From contig NZ_KB905841.1 of assembly GCF_000381065.1 (NCBI RefSeq), positions 68,326-132,325 on the forward strand: a DNA stretch of 64,000 nt. The letters are read 5' to 3'. This document shows, piece by piece, positions 6,413-15,873 of this stretch (positions are counted from its first letter, which is position 1; every line of letters starts with the position of its first letter). This DNA is from Propionispira raffinosivorans DSM 20765. Its GTDB lineage: Bacteria; Bacillota; Negativicutes; Selenomonadales; Selenomonadaceae. Under the pieces are notes generated by a model, which saw only the letters and a program-made list of their open reading frames with translations, did no database searches and was not told the DNA's origin. A program made the translations under genes and the position numbers.

Positions 6413-7618
6413 TTATCCTTTGACTAGAAATTTATTTTTCAAGGGAACTGTTAAGGGAATGGTAAGCAGCGCCACTACCGCAACGATAATTACGCAAACT
6501 TTTATCCCAACAAAATCACTTATAATGCCATAAACAGAAGGTGATATTGCCCCTGAACCAATCGTTAATGTATAAAAAATAGCAAAAGCCTGTTGTCTTC
6601 TTTTTTCCACTACCAATTCTGGAACGCTCCCATAAAGTACGGAGGATGTTCCATTGAGCACAATACCAATAATTGGCGAAAATACGATTGCGGCATGCAG
6701 CGGAAAAACAATCATAGCGAAAATACATAAAGTCGTCATGATTTCGGTAATGATCACCGACCGCAATACCCCAAACTTTACAGCCATCATCCCACAGACA
6801 AATTTTCCTGCCGCGCCTCCGGCAAAGATCAGCGAAAGTACTAAGCCGGTGGTTGACAGTGCTGCGCCTTTTTCCTGTAGCAAAAACGGTAAAAACGTTA
6901 AAAATCCCATCCGCGTTGCACTATCAACGATACCGATCGTGGACAAAGACCAAAACGCTTCGTTTCCCTTCCATTTGAGGTATCCATCTGCAGCGCGAAG
7001 TGTTTTGGCTTCCGGAACATTCGTTTTTGGTCTTGTCTCGCGATTATTTAAAAGAATCACGGCAGCTAGTCCCATGCCGAAAAGTCCCAATATATGACTC
7101 ACGGACATCCAGCTATATTGCATCATTAAATATGCGGCCGCCCCTGGTAAAACCAGTTTTCCGATATCGCCAGCCACATTAAAAGTACTCAATGCCGTTC
7201 GACGGGCATTGATACCTGTATAAGCATTTGAAATCAACAAAGAAGATAGCGGATGTTGTACACTGGCTCCAATCCCGCCAACGGCAAGAATACAGCCTAA
7301 CATAATAGGACTCCCAGCACTATAACCTAGGAAAAAAACAGCCGCACTTGTAAGAAGTATCCCTGATACTAGTAATTCAAACGCTCCAATTCGCCGAGCA
7401 AACGAACTAGCTGGCACTTGAAATCCTGCCAGTGTACCAGAAAAAAGCGTCTTTAAAAAACCGATTTCGGTAAAAGATAAGGCAAATTGTGCCTGCCAAA
7501 CAGGGAAAAAAACATACAACATATCCGTAAAACCATCTTGAATAAAATGAGCCATACTCCCTGTCCATAAAACTTTTTTATGTGCTGCCAACGGCTCGCC
7601 CGTATAACTTTCAGCCAT
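6413..7618 (-). CDS. MFS transporter, fosmidomycin-resistance-like
   Basis: 401 residues with about twelve hydrophobic segments. The opening HFIQDGFTDMLYVFFPVWQ is the hallmark of the fosmidomycin-resistance (Fsr) branch of the major facilitator superfamily, where an amphipathic helix precedes TM1. GGIGASVQHP and the central loop rich in Lys/Pro separate the two six-helix halves. Expected role: proton-driven drug or small-molecule export in the cytoplasmic membrane; substrate unknown. The ATG at 7618 follows AGGTGGG. Monocistronic, divergent from the dehydrogenase at 7930. Confidence 0.8.
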   Translation of the reverse strand: MAESYTGEPLAAHKKVLWTGSMAHFIQDGFTDMLYVFFPVWQAQFALSFTEIGFLKTLFSGTLAGFQVPASSFARRIGAFELLVSGILLTSAAVFFLGYSAGSPIMLGCILAVGGIGASVQHPLSSLLISNAYTGINARRTALSTFNVAGDIGKLVLPGAAAYLMMQYSWMSVSHILGLFGMGLAAVILLNNRETRPKTNVPEAKTLRAADGYLKWKGNEAFWSLSTIGIVDSATRMGFLTFLPFLLQEKGAALSTTGLVLSLIFAGGAAGKFVCGMMAVKFGVLRSVIITEIMTTLCIFAMIVFPLHAAIVFSPIIGIVLNGTSSVLYGSVPELVVEKRRQQAFAIFYTLTIGSGAISPSVYGIISDFVGIKVCVIIVAVVALLTIPLTVPLKNKFLVKG

Positions 7619-7845
7619 TTTATGCCCACCTATCTATTATTTTTAATTTATTCGATAAATATCCTCTTAATTGTAAGACATTGTCTCTCTCTTGGCAAAT
7701 TCATAACAACTGATTCTGTATTATTTCAACCTAACAAAGACAATTTTTTTAATGAGAAAAATTTGTCATATGATCAACAAAAACAACCATTTCTTTTAAA
7801 TGTAATAAATTAAACTCAATATAAGAATATTTAAATCGAATATGT

Positions 7846-7851
7846 TATAAT
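7846..7851 (+). promoter_or_regulatory. -10 element before the VanH-like gene
   Basis: Perfect TATAAT 78 bases before the start codon, with no good -35 box. The divergent gap 7619-7929 is otherwise AT-rich; no operator or riboswitch was seen. Confidence 0.4.
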
Positions 7852-7929
7852 AATCAAATAAGCGAAACGTAATACACACATTCGTCCATTATAAATGTAA
7901 AATCAATGTGATAAAAGGGAGCCGATCTG

Positions 7930-8922
7930 ATGCAAAAGCCAAAAATATGTGTCTTTAACTATCGTGATTTTGATGAAGGAGCGTATTTTGAAAAAATCAG
8001 CAAAGAATTAAACATTGAACTTGTAATTTGTCCTACTGGACCAACCAAAGACAGCATGGGCCTCGCCAAAGATTGCCAGTGTATAAGCATCATTACAACG
8101 CCAATTGATGCTGAGCTTATGGAACAACTTCATTTACTTGGCATAAAAATGATTTCTACGCGAACCATTGGTTTTGATCACATTGATCTGGCAGCGGCAA
8201 AAAAATATGACATCGCTGTTAGCAATGCAACTTATTCCACAAATGGTGTCGCTGATTATGCCATTATGTTAATGATGATGTCGGCTAGAAAAATGAAGCA
8301 CATCATGCAGCGCGCAAATATCCAGGATTTTTCATTGCGAGGTCTGCAGGGCAGAGAATTTGCTGCCCTGACAATCGGCATCATCGGAACTGGAAAAATC
8401 GGACAAACCGTCATTCGTCATTTATCCGGTTTTGGCAATCCAATTTTGGCCTGCTCCTTATATGAATCTGAGGACGTAAAGCAGTATGCTCAATATGTTT
8501 CTTTAAGCGAATTGATCCAAAGAAGTGATATTATAAGTTTACATACCCCTTTAGATGAAAGTAACTATCACATGATCAACAGCAAAAGCATCACTGCCAT
8601 GAAAGATCAGGTGATTTTGGTCAATACGGCCCGCGGTGGTTTAATCGATACCGCTGCCTTGCTCGATGCGCTCGAAAGCGGAAAGATAGGTGCTGCTGCC
8701 TTAGATGTCATTGAAGATGAATTTTCACTCTATTACAATGACTTGAAATCGCAAGTATTGTCAAATCGGAATTTAGCGATACTGCGCAGCTATCCGAATG
8801 TCATCGTCACGCCCCATATGGCATTTTATACCGATCAAGATGTACATGATATGGTATATTCATCCCTAAAAAGTTGCTTGCTAGAAATCGCTGGCGAAAA
8901 AAATCCTTGGCGAGTCAATTAA
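7930..8922 (+). CDS. D-lactate dehydrogenase-like 2-hydroxyacid dehydrogenase
   Basis: 330 residues of the D-isomer-specific 2-hydroxyacid dehydrogenase family. ISTRTIGFDHIDLAAAK and ADYAIMLMMM precede the NAD(H) motif GIIGTGKIG; catalytic Arg lies in NTARGGLID, the Glu in LDVIEDEFSLYY, and the His in VTPHMAFYT. The whole pattern (STRTIG-D-H, FYTDQ) is closest to D-lactate dehydrogenases of the VanH/LdhD group, which reduce pyruvate to D-lactate in the cytosol. No vanA- or vanX-like gene is nearby, so fermentation or redox balance is more likely than vancomycin resistance. AAAGGGAG precedes the ATG. Confidence 0.85.
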   Translation: MQKPKICVFNYRDFDEGAYFEKISKELNIELVICPTGPTKDSMGLAKDCQCISIITTPIDAELMEQLHLLGIKMISTRTIGFDHIDLAAAKKYDIAVSNATYSTNGVADYAIMLMMMSARKMKHIMQRANIQDFSLRGLQGREFAALTIGIIGTGKIGQTVIRHLSGFGNPILACSLYESEDVKQYAQYVSLSELIQRSDIISLHTPLDESNYHMINSKSITAMKDQVILVNTARGGLIDTAALLDALESGKIGAAALDVIEDEFSLYYNDLKSQVLSNRNLAILRSYPNVIVTPHMAFYTDQDVHDMVYSSLKSCLLEIAGEKNPWRVN

Positions 8923-9000
8923 AAAAACGCTACACCCCCAGAGCTTCTAAAATCCAAGAAAATTACCTCAGGTAAGATCAAGAACTATATCCAAGTCAAA

Positions 9001-9046
9001 AAAGGCGGGATATCCATAGAATCAGCTATGGATATCCCGCCTTTTA
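9001..9046. terminator. bidirectional terminator between convergent genes
   Basis: Sixteen-base perfect stem GGCGGGATATCCATAG (9005-9020) with six-base loop; A-run before and T-run after it. An outer AAAAACGCT/AGCGTTTTT pair (about 8927 and 9056) could enclose it. Confidence 0.85.
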
Positions 9047-9096
9047 CATATCGACAGCGTTTTTTTATTGCACTGAAAAAAAATCGTCGACTCTAT

Positions 9097-9774
9097 TTAA
9101 ATTACCGTATCAGAAAAATATTTTTTAACTTCTAGCAGTGTCTTCATTTCTTTAAATACAAGCTTTTTCGTATCTTCATCCGGTTGTAGTAAATCCGGTA
9201 CCATAATAACCTTCATACCAGCTCGATATCCGGCTAACACGCCCAGCGGCGAGTCTTCTAAAACAATACAGTTTTCTGCCAAGCAGTTCATTTTTTTTGC
9301 AACTGCCAAAAAGATATCCGGTTCCGGTTTCGATTTTTTAAGTTCATCTCCATAAAGGGCATAGTCAAATCTTTTTAAAACATTTGCCAGCGCTAACAGA
9401 TGCATTGCTGTTTTTCGATTGGACGATGTTGCTACTGCTTTTTTTATTTTATTTTTTGCAAGAAAATCCAATAATTCATAAAGCCCCTCTTTTATTGGAA
9501 CGCCATTGTCTTCTATATATTGTGCTGCAAATTCTAATTTCTTTACTAAAACCATGTCAAACGGAAACGCTTTACCGAAACGCTGCTGATAAATTTCTTT
9601 CACACGAATCAAATTAACACCAATCGTGCGACGAAATGTTACTTCATCTAAAGCATATCCATAAAATTCACATGACTTCATAAAACTTTGAAAGGATACT
9701 TTTTCTGTATCAAACATTAATCCATCCATATCAAAAATCACTAAGCTGTTGTGTTCATCTAGTATGCTATTCAT
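9097..9774 (-). CDS. HAD-family sugar-phosphate phosphatase/mutase-like
   Basis: 225 residues. Motif I is VIFDMDGLMFDT (nucleophile D15, acid/base D17); motif II is VATSSN; motif III is the Lys in KKSKPEPDIF; motif IV is LEDSPLGVLAG. The helical cap after motif I places it in subfamily IA with beta-phosphoglucomutase and 2-deoxyglucose-6-phosphatase relatives. Substrate not predictable. The ATG at 9774 is chosen over a longer frame starting at 9813 that would overlap the preceding gene. It follows the oxidoreductase by 25 bases and probably shares its transcript. Confidence 0.85.
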   Translation of the reverse strand: MNSILDEHNSLVIFDMDGLMFDTEKVSFQSFMKSCEFYGYALDEVTFRRTIGVNLIRVKEIYQQRFGKAFPFDMVLVKKLEFAAQYIEDNGVPIKEGLYELLDFLAKNKIKKAVATSSNRKTAMHLLALANVLKRFDYALYGDELKKSKPEPDIFLAVAKKMNCLAENCIVLEDSPLGVLAGYRAGMKVIMVPDLLQPDEDTKKLVFKEMKTLLEVKKYFSDTVI

Positions 9775-9799
9775 GACATCGCTTCTTTCTGGGTAAAGT

Positions 9800-10792
9800 T
9801 TATTTCTTCTCATCTGCCGGAAAGACCAAGCCGATTTCCGCCCGAGCCTGATTCGCCACAGCCATGACTTGCAGTGACTGCTCTAAATACGCATAACACC
9901 TTGACAAGTCTTGCCTACGATAAATTTCTTCAAAAACGATAAATTCATGGACCATCCGATGCTCATACAGATTTTCATTGTTTGTTACTTCCTGCTCTTC
10001 CACTGATAGAGTAAATGATTCCAATGTATTCGGTGCACCATGAACCCTTATATAACCTTGTGTTCCTTGTATTGTAAGCAGGCTTGGACTGACTGAGTCC
10101 TTTGCCCCGACACAAACTGCCGCAAACCCATCATATTTAAGTGTAAGCACACCAGATGTATCAATACCATTAAACCCAATATTTGCCATATAATGCACTT
10201 CTTTTGGTGTGCCAAAAAGGCCAATAACAAAATTTAGATTATAAATATTAATATCATATAAAGCCCCGCCAGAAAGTTTTGGATCAAATGCCGGTAATAC
10301 TTCACCTTGCATATATTTACCATAGCGTCTGGAATATTGTGAATAATTACACTGTACCATTTTTATTTCACCAAGTTCTGGTAAAGCTTTCTTGATGGCT
10401 GTAAAATTTGGCAAGTGCAAAAGTGTAACCGCTTCAAATAAAAATAATTTTTTATGTTTTGCAATGGTGACAAGTTCCTGTGCCTCCTTGCTCGTTGATG
10501 TAAATGGTTTTTCTACAATAACATGCTTACCTGCTAAAAGTGCCTGTTTTACATAGCTATAATGCTGGCTGTTTATAATACCGATATAAACAACTTCCAA
10601 TTCGAGATCACAAAGCATTTCAGCGTAATCCGTATATACTTTTGGTATTTTATATTGATCAGCAAGCGCTAATGCTTTATCTTTACTATGTGAACGCGCC
10701 CAAATAGCAATACAATGAATCGTTTCCACCTGCCTGAGTGCTTCCAGTGCCTCACTAACAATGACACCTGTTCCTATAATGCCTAATTTCAT
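9800..10792 (-). CDS. Gfo/Idh/MocA family oxidoreductase
   Basis: 330 residues. The N-terminal Rossmann fold begins KLGIIGTGVIVSEALEAL; VEKPFTSTSKEA carries the conserved EKP lysine; DINIYNLNF is the region of the second conserved motif facing the substrate. Such enzymes use NAD(P) to oxidise or reduce sugars and cyclitols. The closest style is the trans-1,2-dihydrobenzene-diol/glucose-fructose oxidoreductase subgroup, but the substrate is open. AGGGAGG precedes the ATG. Co-transcribed with the HAD phosphatase, suggesting a small carbohydrate pathway. Confidence 0.85.
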   Translation of the reverse strand: MKLGIIGTGVIVSEALEALRQVETIHCIAIWARSHSKDKALALADQYKIPKVYTDYAEMLCDLELEVVYIGIINSQHYSYVKQALLAGKHVIVEKPFTSTSKEAQELVTIAKHKKLFLFEAVTLLHLPNFTAIKKALPELGEIKMVQCNYSQYSRRYGKYMQGEVLPAFDPKLSGGALYDINIYNLNFVIGLFGTPKEVHYMANIGFNGIDTSGVLTLKYDGFAAVCVGAKDSVSPSLLTIQGTQGYIRVHGAPNTLESFTLSVEEQEVTNNENLYEHRMVHEFIVFEEIYRRQDLSRCYAYLEQSLQVMAVANQARAEIGLVFPADEKK

Positions 10793-10892
10793 ACAGCTGC
10801 CTCCCTCAAAAATAAATAAAGTATCGATCCTATAATAAAAGTATTCGTCAAAAGCTTGTAAAACCCTACGTCAATCTGCCTGATGATAAAAA

Positions 10893-10998
10893 ATACAATT
10901 CTATTTTCGTTTTAACAACGTTACAAACTCCACACTATGTATACCGATAATCCCGACTTTCACGAGGCAGGTATTTATTTTAAAATGTAGAATTGTAT
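10893..10998. repeat. separated 11-bp inverted repeat
   Basis: ATACAATTCTA (10893-10903) and TAGAATTGTAT (10988-10998) are perfect complements 84 bases apart, in the divergent gap 10793-11094. Nothing else was recognised in this gap except the ribosome sites of the two flanking genes. Confidence 0.4.
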
Positions 10999-11094
10999 TA
11001 ATGAAGACTTCCATAAAATAGGATACGTATTGACTATTGCTTGCACAGTTTCACCTTCACTGTACTAGGCAAGTTACACTGAAAGGAGCTTTTT

Positions 11095-12327
11095 ATGATA
11101 AAAGAAAAAGATGTTCATGTAGCACGTCAACCAATTTTCGATGTAAATTTAAATGTTTTTGCCTATGAACTCCTATTTCGCAGTAGTTTTATAAACAGTT
11201 ATGATGGTACAGATGGAGACCAAGCGACACTAGATGTCATCAACAATAGTTTTTTACTGATTGGTATTGATACCTTAACCTATGGGAAAAAAGCTTTTAT
11301 AAACTTTACCGCAAACTCCTTGAAAAATAATATTCCAGCGATGCTTCCTAAAGAAATTCTAGGTGTCGAAATCTTAGAAACAGTCATCCCTGATAAAGAA
11401 ATAATAGAAGCTTGTAGAAAGCTTAAAAAAAATGGATATCTATTAATTTTAGATGATTTTATATTTCATCCAGATTATCTACCGCTCATTGAATTAGCTG
11501 ATATTATAAAGGTTGATTTTCGGATTACACCACCCGCTGAGAGACGCAATCTTATTCAGCGTCTGGATGGTTATCCAATTAAGTTTCTGGCTGAAAAAGT
11601 AGAAACACAAGAAGAGTTTCAGTCTGCTCGTCACCTTGGTTATTCGTATTTTCAAGGCTATTTTTTTTGCAAGCCATTAGTCTTATTTGGCAAGAATCTA
11701 CCTGGGTACAAAACAAATTATCTGCATATCTTAAAAGAAATCAATCAGCCCGAAGTGGATTTCGCTGCAATTGAAACCATTATCAAACAGGATGTTTCGC
11801 TGTCTTACAATTTGCTAAAACTAATCAATTCTCCAATATTTGGTTTTAGAACTACGATTCGCTCTTTGCAGCAAGCTTTAGCCCTTCTAGGACAAAAAGA
11901 GTTGATAAAATGGATATCACTCATCGCATTGAAGAGCGTAGCCAATGATAAACCAGGTGAGTTAATCTTGAACTCTCTCATACGGGCAAAATTCGCCGAA
12001 AAATTAGCCCAAGAAAAGATATGGCGAAATCGAGTCTCTGATGCTTTCCTGATGGGTATGTTTTCTCATATTGATGTTCTTTTGGATCGACCGATGCTTC
12101 AGATATTAAGTGAAATTCCTTTAAAAGACGATATCAGGCAAGCATTACTTGGTCAAGAACACAACGATTTTTCTGTATTATATCAATTGATTAAAACCTA
12201 TGAAGCTGGGGAGTGGGAACTATATATCCAGTATGTCGAAGAACTCGGTATCGAGGAAAATCTCGTGTTGCAAGCCTACCGTGAATCTTTGATCTGGGCG
12301 CATGATTTGCTGCTCGCCAATTATTGA
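11095..12327 (+). CDS. EAL-HDOD signalling protein (YuxH type)
   Basis: 410 residues. Residues 1-200 form an EAL-like fold opening VARQPIFDVNLNVFAYELLF. The signature EAL-x-R is ELLFR here, and LDDF stands in place of the catalytic DDFG, so c-di-GMP hydrolysis is doubtful. Residues about 205-400 are an HDOD domain (TIIKQDVSLSYNLLKLINS, IRSLQQALALLG). Proteins of this YuxH/CdgJ architecture act in motility and regulation, often by binding rather than degrading c-di-GMP. AAAGGAG precedes the ATG. Single gene with its own terminator. Confidence 0.85.
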   Translation: MIKEKDVHVARQPIFDVNLNVFAYELLFRSSFINSYDGTDGDQATLDVINNSFLLIGIDTLTYGKKAFINFTANSLKNNIPAMLPKEILGVEILETVIPDKEIIEACRKLKKNGYLLILDDFIFHPDYLPLIELADIIKVDFRITPPAERRNLIQRLDGYPIKFLAEKVETQEEFQSARHLGYSYFQGYFFCKPLVLFGKNLPGYKTNYLHILKEINQPEVDFAAIETIIKQDVSLSYNLLKLINSPIFGFRTTIRSLQQALALLGQKELIKWISLIALKSVANDKPGELILNSLIRAKFAEKLAQEKIWRNRVSDAFLMGMFSHIDVLLDRPMLQILSEIPLKDDIRQALLGQEHNDFSVLYQLIKTYEAGEWELYIQYVEELGIEENLVLQAYRESLIWAHDLLLANY

Positions 12328-12328
12328 A

Positions 12329-12380
12329 AAAGTGATTACAAAAACATTGGTTGCCAAGGTTTTTATAACCACTTTTTTTA
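12329..12380 (+). terminator. terminator of the EAL-HDOD gene
   Basis: AAAGTG-TTA-AAAAAC arms pairing with GTTTTTATAACCACTTT (with G-T pairs), then a T-run. Confidence 0.7.
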
Positions 12381-12433
12381 TGCATAAATAACCTAAAAAA
12401 AAAGATTATTTACAAGAATTATGATTTATATAA

Positions 12434-12462
12434 TTGAATAAAAAATTCATATATGTTATTAT
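12434..12462 (+). promoter_or_regulatory. promoter of the aminotransferase gene
   Basis: TTGAAT (12434-12439), 17 bases, TATTAT (12457-12462). Confidence 0.6.
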
Positions 12463-12519
12463 GGCTTTAGTTAAATACCTACTTGCAAATTGATTTTGAT
12501 AGAAACGAGTTGATTGTTT

Positions 12520-13698
12520 ATGCGTAATTTCATTTCCGACAAAGCGGCACAATTCAATGAATCCGTCATTCGTGAAATGTCACGAGTCGCCAGTGCCAAC
12601 AAGGCTGTTAATCTCGCTCAAGGTTTTCCTGATTTTCCAGCACCAGATGCACTTAAAATAGCTGCAGCGCAAGCTATTTTCAATAATGAAAACCAATATG
12701 CTATCACCTGGGGCACAAAAAAGCTGCGTGATTCTCTGACAGCAAAAATCAAACGTGATTATGCTGTCAGACTAGACCCAGAAAAACAGATCACCGTCTG
12801 CTGTGGTTCCACCGAAGGTATGATTGCCTCACTATTAGCCACAATAAATCCTGGTGATGAAGTCATTGTCTTTGAACCATTTTATGAAAATTACGGAGCT
12901 GATGTTATTTTATGTGGTGCCAAGCCACGGTATATTACCCTCAAAGAACCGGATTACTGTATCGACAGAGAAGAACTCTCTGTTTTATTCAATGAGAATA
13001 CCCGCGGTATCATCCTTAATACACCAAATAATCCAACAGGTAAAGTATTTAGCCGCGATGAATTGGAATTCATAGCCAAACTTTGCCAAGAATATGATAC
13101 GTTAGTTTTTAGTGATGAAATTTATGAACATATTGTTTTTGATCAAGCGAAGCATATACCAATCTGGACACTACCTCATATGTTTGAGCGTACAATCGCC
13201 ATTAACAGCGTTTCCAAAACCTATAGTGTCACCGGCTGGCGTATCGGTTTTGTTACAGCCTCTCCCGAACTTACGGCTTCCATTCGAAAAGTTCATGACT
13301 TCTTGACGGTTGGTGCGGCTGCCCCGCTTCAAGCCGCTGTAGCCACCGCATTCCAGTTCCCGCCAGAATATTATGATAAGCTTTCGGCTTTTTATCTGGA
13401 GCGGCGAAATTTTTTGGTAAAGGTACTCAATGATGTCGGTTTTAAGTGTATTGTACCAAATGGAGCTTATTATATCATGGCAGATATTACGAATTTCGGC
13501 TGGGATGATGATATTGAATTTGCTTTCTATCTGACAGAAACAATCGGCGTAGCTGTAGTTCCAGGTTCTACTTTTTATCGCAATGATGTACCCGATGGGA
13601 AAAAATATGTGCGTTTTTGCTTCTGTAAAGAATTTTCTACATTAGAAGCTGCCGCCAAACGTTTAGGCAAACTTAAAAACTATCATAAAGAACCATAA
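12520..13698 (+). CDS. PLP-dependent class I aminotransferase
   Basis: 392 residues. VNLAQGFPDFPAPDAL marks the aspartate aminotransferase subgroup I-gamma; LNTPNNPTGKVFSRDEL carries the Asn that binds PLP; FSDEIYEHIVFD holds the Asp contacting the pyridine nitrogen; NSVSKTYSVTGWRIG contains the Schiff-base lysine and the phosphate-binding Arg; the substrate carboxylate Arg is in VRFCF. Likely transfers the amino group of aromatic amino acids, methionine or glutamine to a 2-oxo acid. ATG at 12520 is preferred to TTG at 12514; the ribosome site is weak (ACGAG). No operon partner. Confidence 0.9.
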   Translation: MRNFISDKAAQFNESVIREMSRVASANKAVNLAQGFPDFPAPDALKIAAAQAIFNNENQYAITWGTKKLRDSLTAKIKRDYAVRLDPEKQITVCCGSTEGMIASLLATINPGDEVIVFEPFYENYGADVILCGAKPRYITLKEPDYCIDREELSVLFNENTRGIILNTPNNPTGKVFSRDELEFIAKLCQEYDTLVFSDEIYEHIVFDQAKHIPIWTLPHMFERTIAINSVSKTYSVTGWRIGFVTASPELTASIRKVHDFLTVGAAAPLQAAVATAFQFPPEYYDKLSAFYLERRNFLVKVLNDVGFKCIVPNGAYYIMADITNFGWDDDIEFAFYLTETIGVAVVPGSTFYRNDVPDGKKYVRFCFCKEFSTLEAAAKRLGKLKNYHKEP

Positions 13699-13745
13699 AA
13701 AATTCCTGGTGTGAATTAAATAATTCACATCAGGAATTTTTTTTA
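13699..13745. terminator. bidirectional terminator between convergent genes
   Basis: Long hairpin AATTCCTG-GTGTGAATT with its complement and T-runs on both strands. Its core GTGTGAAT-AAAT-ATTCACA recurs in the terminator at 15874-15920. Confidence 0.85.
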
Positions 13746-13776
13746 GTGCCTTGCTATTTTTGTTTTTTCATTCATT

Positions 13777-15753
13777 TTAAATATTATTAGCAATTTCATA
13801 GCCATCCCAAATTGCTTTCATTATAGTTCCTACTTGACGACCATCACCAATTTCATAGACAACCGCTCTGCTCTGTTTCAGTTCAGATGCTATAGATTTT
13901 CTTGGTCGGAATCCAACAGCAATTACAACAGAATCAGCTTGTATATCCATTTCACTTCCCTCTGCCGCTAGAACAATTCCATGATCTTTAATCTTTACAA
14001 TTTTATGTCCATTTAAAACTTTGATATGATGATGCTCAAACAGGTCAAAAATCATTTGTCGGTTCGGAACCGGAACGGGAATGCCCGCCGAAAGGATACT
14101 ATCCAACGCTTCAACAACCGTAACATCGTGGCCCTGCTCAGAATAGGTCAAAGCCATTTCACACCCCACCAAACCGCCGCCAACAATAACAACCTTGTCA
14201 CCAATTTTCTCTGGATGGTTTAGTGCATCTATACAGCCAATCACTATGTTCTGCTCAATTCCAGAAATTTTCGGTATAATCGGTTCTGCCCCAACAGCAA
14301 AAATCATGACGTCTGCCGGTAATTTTTCCAGTTGTTCCGTATCAATTTTCGTTTCCAGCTTTATTGTCACCGGCAACTCTGCGAGTTCTCGTTGATACCA
14401 TGCATTTAAGTCACGAACTTCTGTTTTGAATTTATGCGATCCACCAGGAATCAAATTACCACCCAACGTTTTTTGTTTTTCAAACAAGGTCACGTGATGG
14501 CCGCGCTTTGCTGCCGTGCGTGCAACTTCCATTCCAGCAATACCACCACCGACAACAACAACCTCTTTTGTCTGCAACGAAGGCTTTAGCCCATGCCTAC
14601 TCTCTCTCATTGCCGCTGGATTCACAGCGCAGCTAGGCTGCAAACCTTGTTGTAGTCTCGTAATACAGCCTTGATTACAGGCCAGGCATGGACGAATTTT
14701 ATCCGATTGTCCCGTTATCACTTTATTCGGATAATTCGGATCAGCCAAGGCCGCCCGCCCCATAACAATAGCATCTACCTTGCCATCTCGAATTGCTGCT
14801 TCGGCAAGATCCGGATCATTCATACGTCCACCGCCTAAAATAGGAATATGCACAGCAGCCTTCGCTTTTTCTGCCAAAGCTATTGTATATCCTTTTGGCA
14901 TATACATTGGTGGACAAGCATAATAAAAAGAGTCATAAACGCCTGCATCAACACTTAGCGAATCATACCCATAACTTTCTAACAACTTGGCGATATGTAT
15001 TCCTTCTTCTAAAGTTCTTCCGGCTTCTTCTTCCCCGGTCAGAGATGCTTTACCAAACCCTTTAATAAAGGTTTTTAGTCCCAAGCGCATACTAACAGGA
15101 TATTCTTTTCCACAAACCTGTTTTATGCCTGCAAGAATTTCTTTTGCTGCCCGCAGACGATTTTCCAGACTGCCGCCATATTCATCGTTTCGATGGTTCA
15201 TTAAACTCATGGCAAATTGATCAAGCAAATAGCCCCAGTGAATAGCATGTACTTCCACGCCGGAAAACCCTGATTCTTTAGCCAGCTTCGCCGTCTTTAC
15301 TACAGCATTAATTTTTTTCTTGATCTGTTCATTTGTTAAGACGGGAGAAAGCATGCCTGTTTGACCAAAAACAGGAACTGCCGATGGTGCTGGTAATTCA
15401 GGATAATTTCGTCCTAACCCCATCGTAATTTGGGCAAAGATCTTAGCTCCGTAAGCACCTGCCCGTTCATTCAATTCGGTTGCAGAAAATTTAAATGCAT
15501 CGGGTGTCTGCAAAGGACTTGGTCCAATTCCAGAATAAGGATCTACCTCATAATCTGACACAATTGCTCCCGTAAAAATCAAACCAAATCCACCTTTAGC
15601 ACGTTCCACTAAATATTGGATCGCATTTTCACTAAAACCTCCCTGTGCACTATAATGCTGATTTCCACCTATTGGCGCCATGCAAAATCTGTTTTTCAGC
15701 GTCAAACTACCAATTTTAAAAGGTTTACATAAACATTCATAAGAGTTTCCCAT
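13777..15753 (-). CDS. NADH:flavin oxidoreductase / 2,4-dienoyl-CoA reductase family
   Basis: 658 residues in two parts. Residues 1-350 form an old-yellow-enzyme TIM barrel binding FMN (FKIGSLTLKNRFCMAPIGGN, HAIHWGYLLDQF, NHRNDEYGGSLENR). CLACNQGCITR plus a downstream Cys (PSCAVNP) supply the 4Fe-4S cluster. The second half has two dinucleotide folds, VVVVGGGIAGMEVA for FAD and VVIVGGGLVGCEMA for NAD(P)H. This is the FadH, BaiCD/BaiH and trimethylamine dehydrogenase architecture; it passes electrons from NAD(P)H via FAD and Fe-S to FMN to reduce an enoate or enone. Substrate undefined. AGGAGG precedes the ATG. Confidence 0.9.
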   Translation of the reverse strand: MGNSYECLCKPFKIGSLTLKNRFCMAPIGGNQHYSAQGGFSENAIQYLVERAKGGFGLIFTGAIVSDYEVDPYSGIGPSPLQTPDAFKFSATELNERAGAYGAKIFAQITMGLGRNYPELPAPSAVPVFGQTGMLSPVLTNEQIKKKINAVVKTAKLAKESGFSGVEVHAIHWGYLLDQFAMSLMNHRNDEYGGSLENRLRAAKEILAGIKQVCGKEYPVSMRLGLKTFIKGFGKASLTGEEEAGRTLEEGIHIAKLLESYGYDSLSVDAGVYDSFYYACPPMYMPKGYTIALAEKAKAAVHIPILGGGRMNDPDLAEAAIRDGKVDAIVMGRAALADPNYPNKVITGQSDKIRPCLACNQGCITRLQQGLQPSCAVNPAAMRESRHGLKPSLQTKEVVVVGGGIAGMEVARTAAKRGHHVTLFEKQKTLGGNLIPGGSHKFKTEVRDLNAWYQRELAELPVTIKLETKIDTEQLEKLPADVMIFAVGAEPIIPKISGIEQNIVIGCIDALNHPEKIGDKVVIVGGGLVGCEMALTYSEQGHDVTVVEALDSILSAGIPVPVPNRQMIFDLFEHHHIKVLNGHKIVKIKDHGIVLAAEGSEMDIQADSVVIAVGFRPRKSIASELKQSRAVVYEIGDGRQVGTIMKAIWDGYEIANNI

Positions 15754-15873
15754 ATTTTCCTCCTCAAGTATTGTTTGACATACCTATCTTACATAATTAC
15801 AATTATACACTTTCACTCATTACATAACCATACGCAGCAAGACTCCATCGATAAAAATTTAGCTAAAAAGGCA

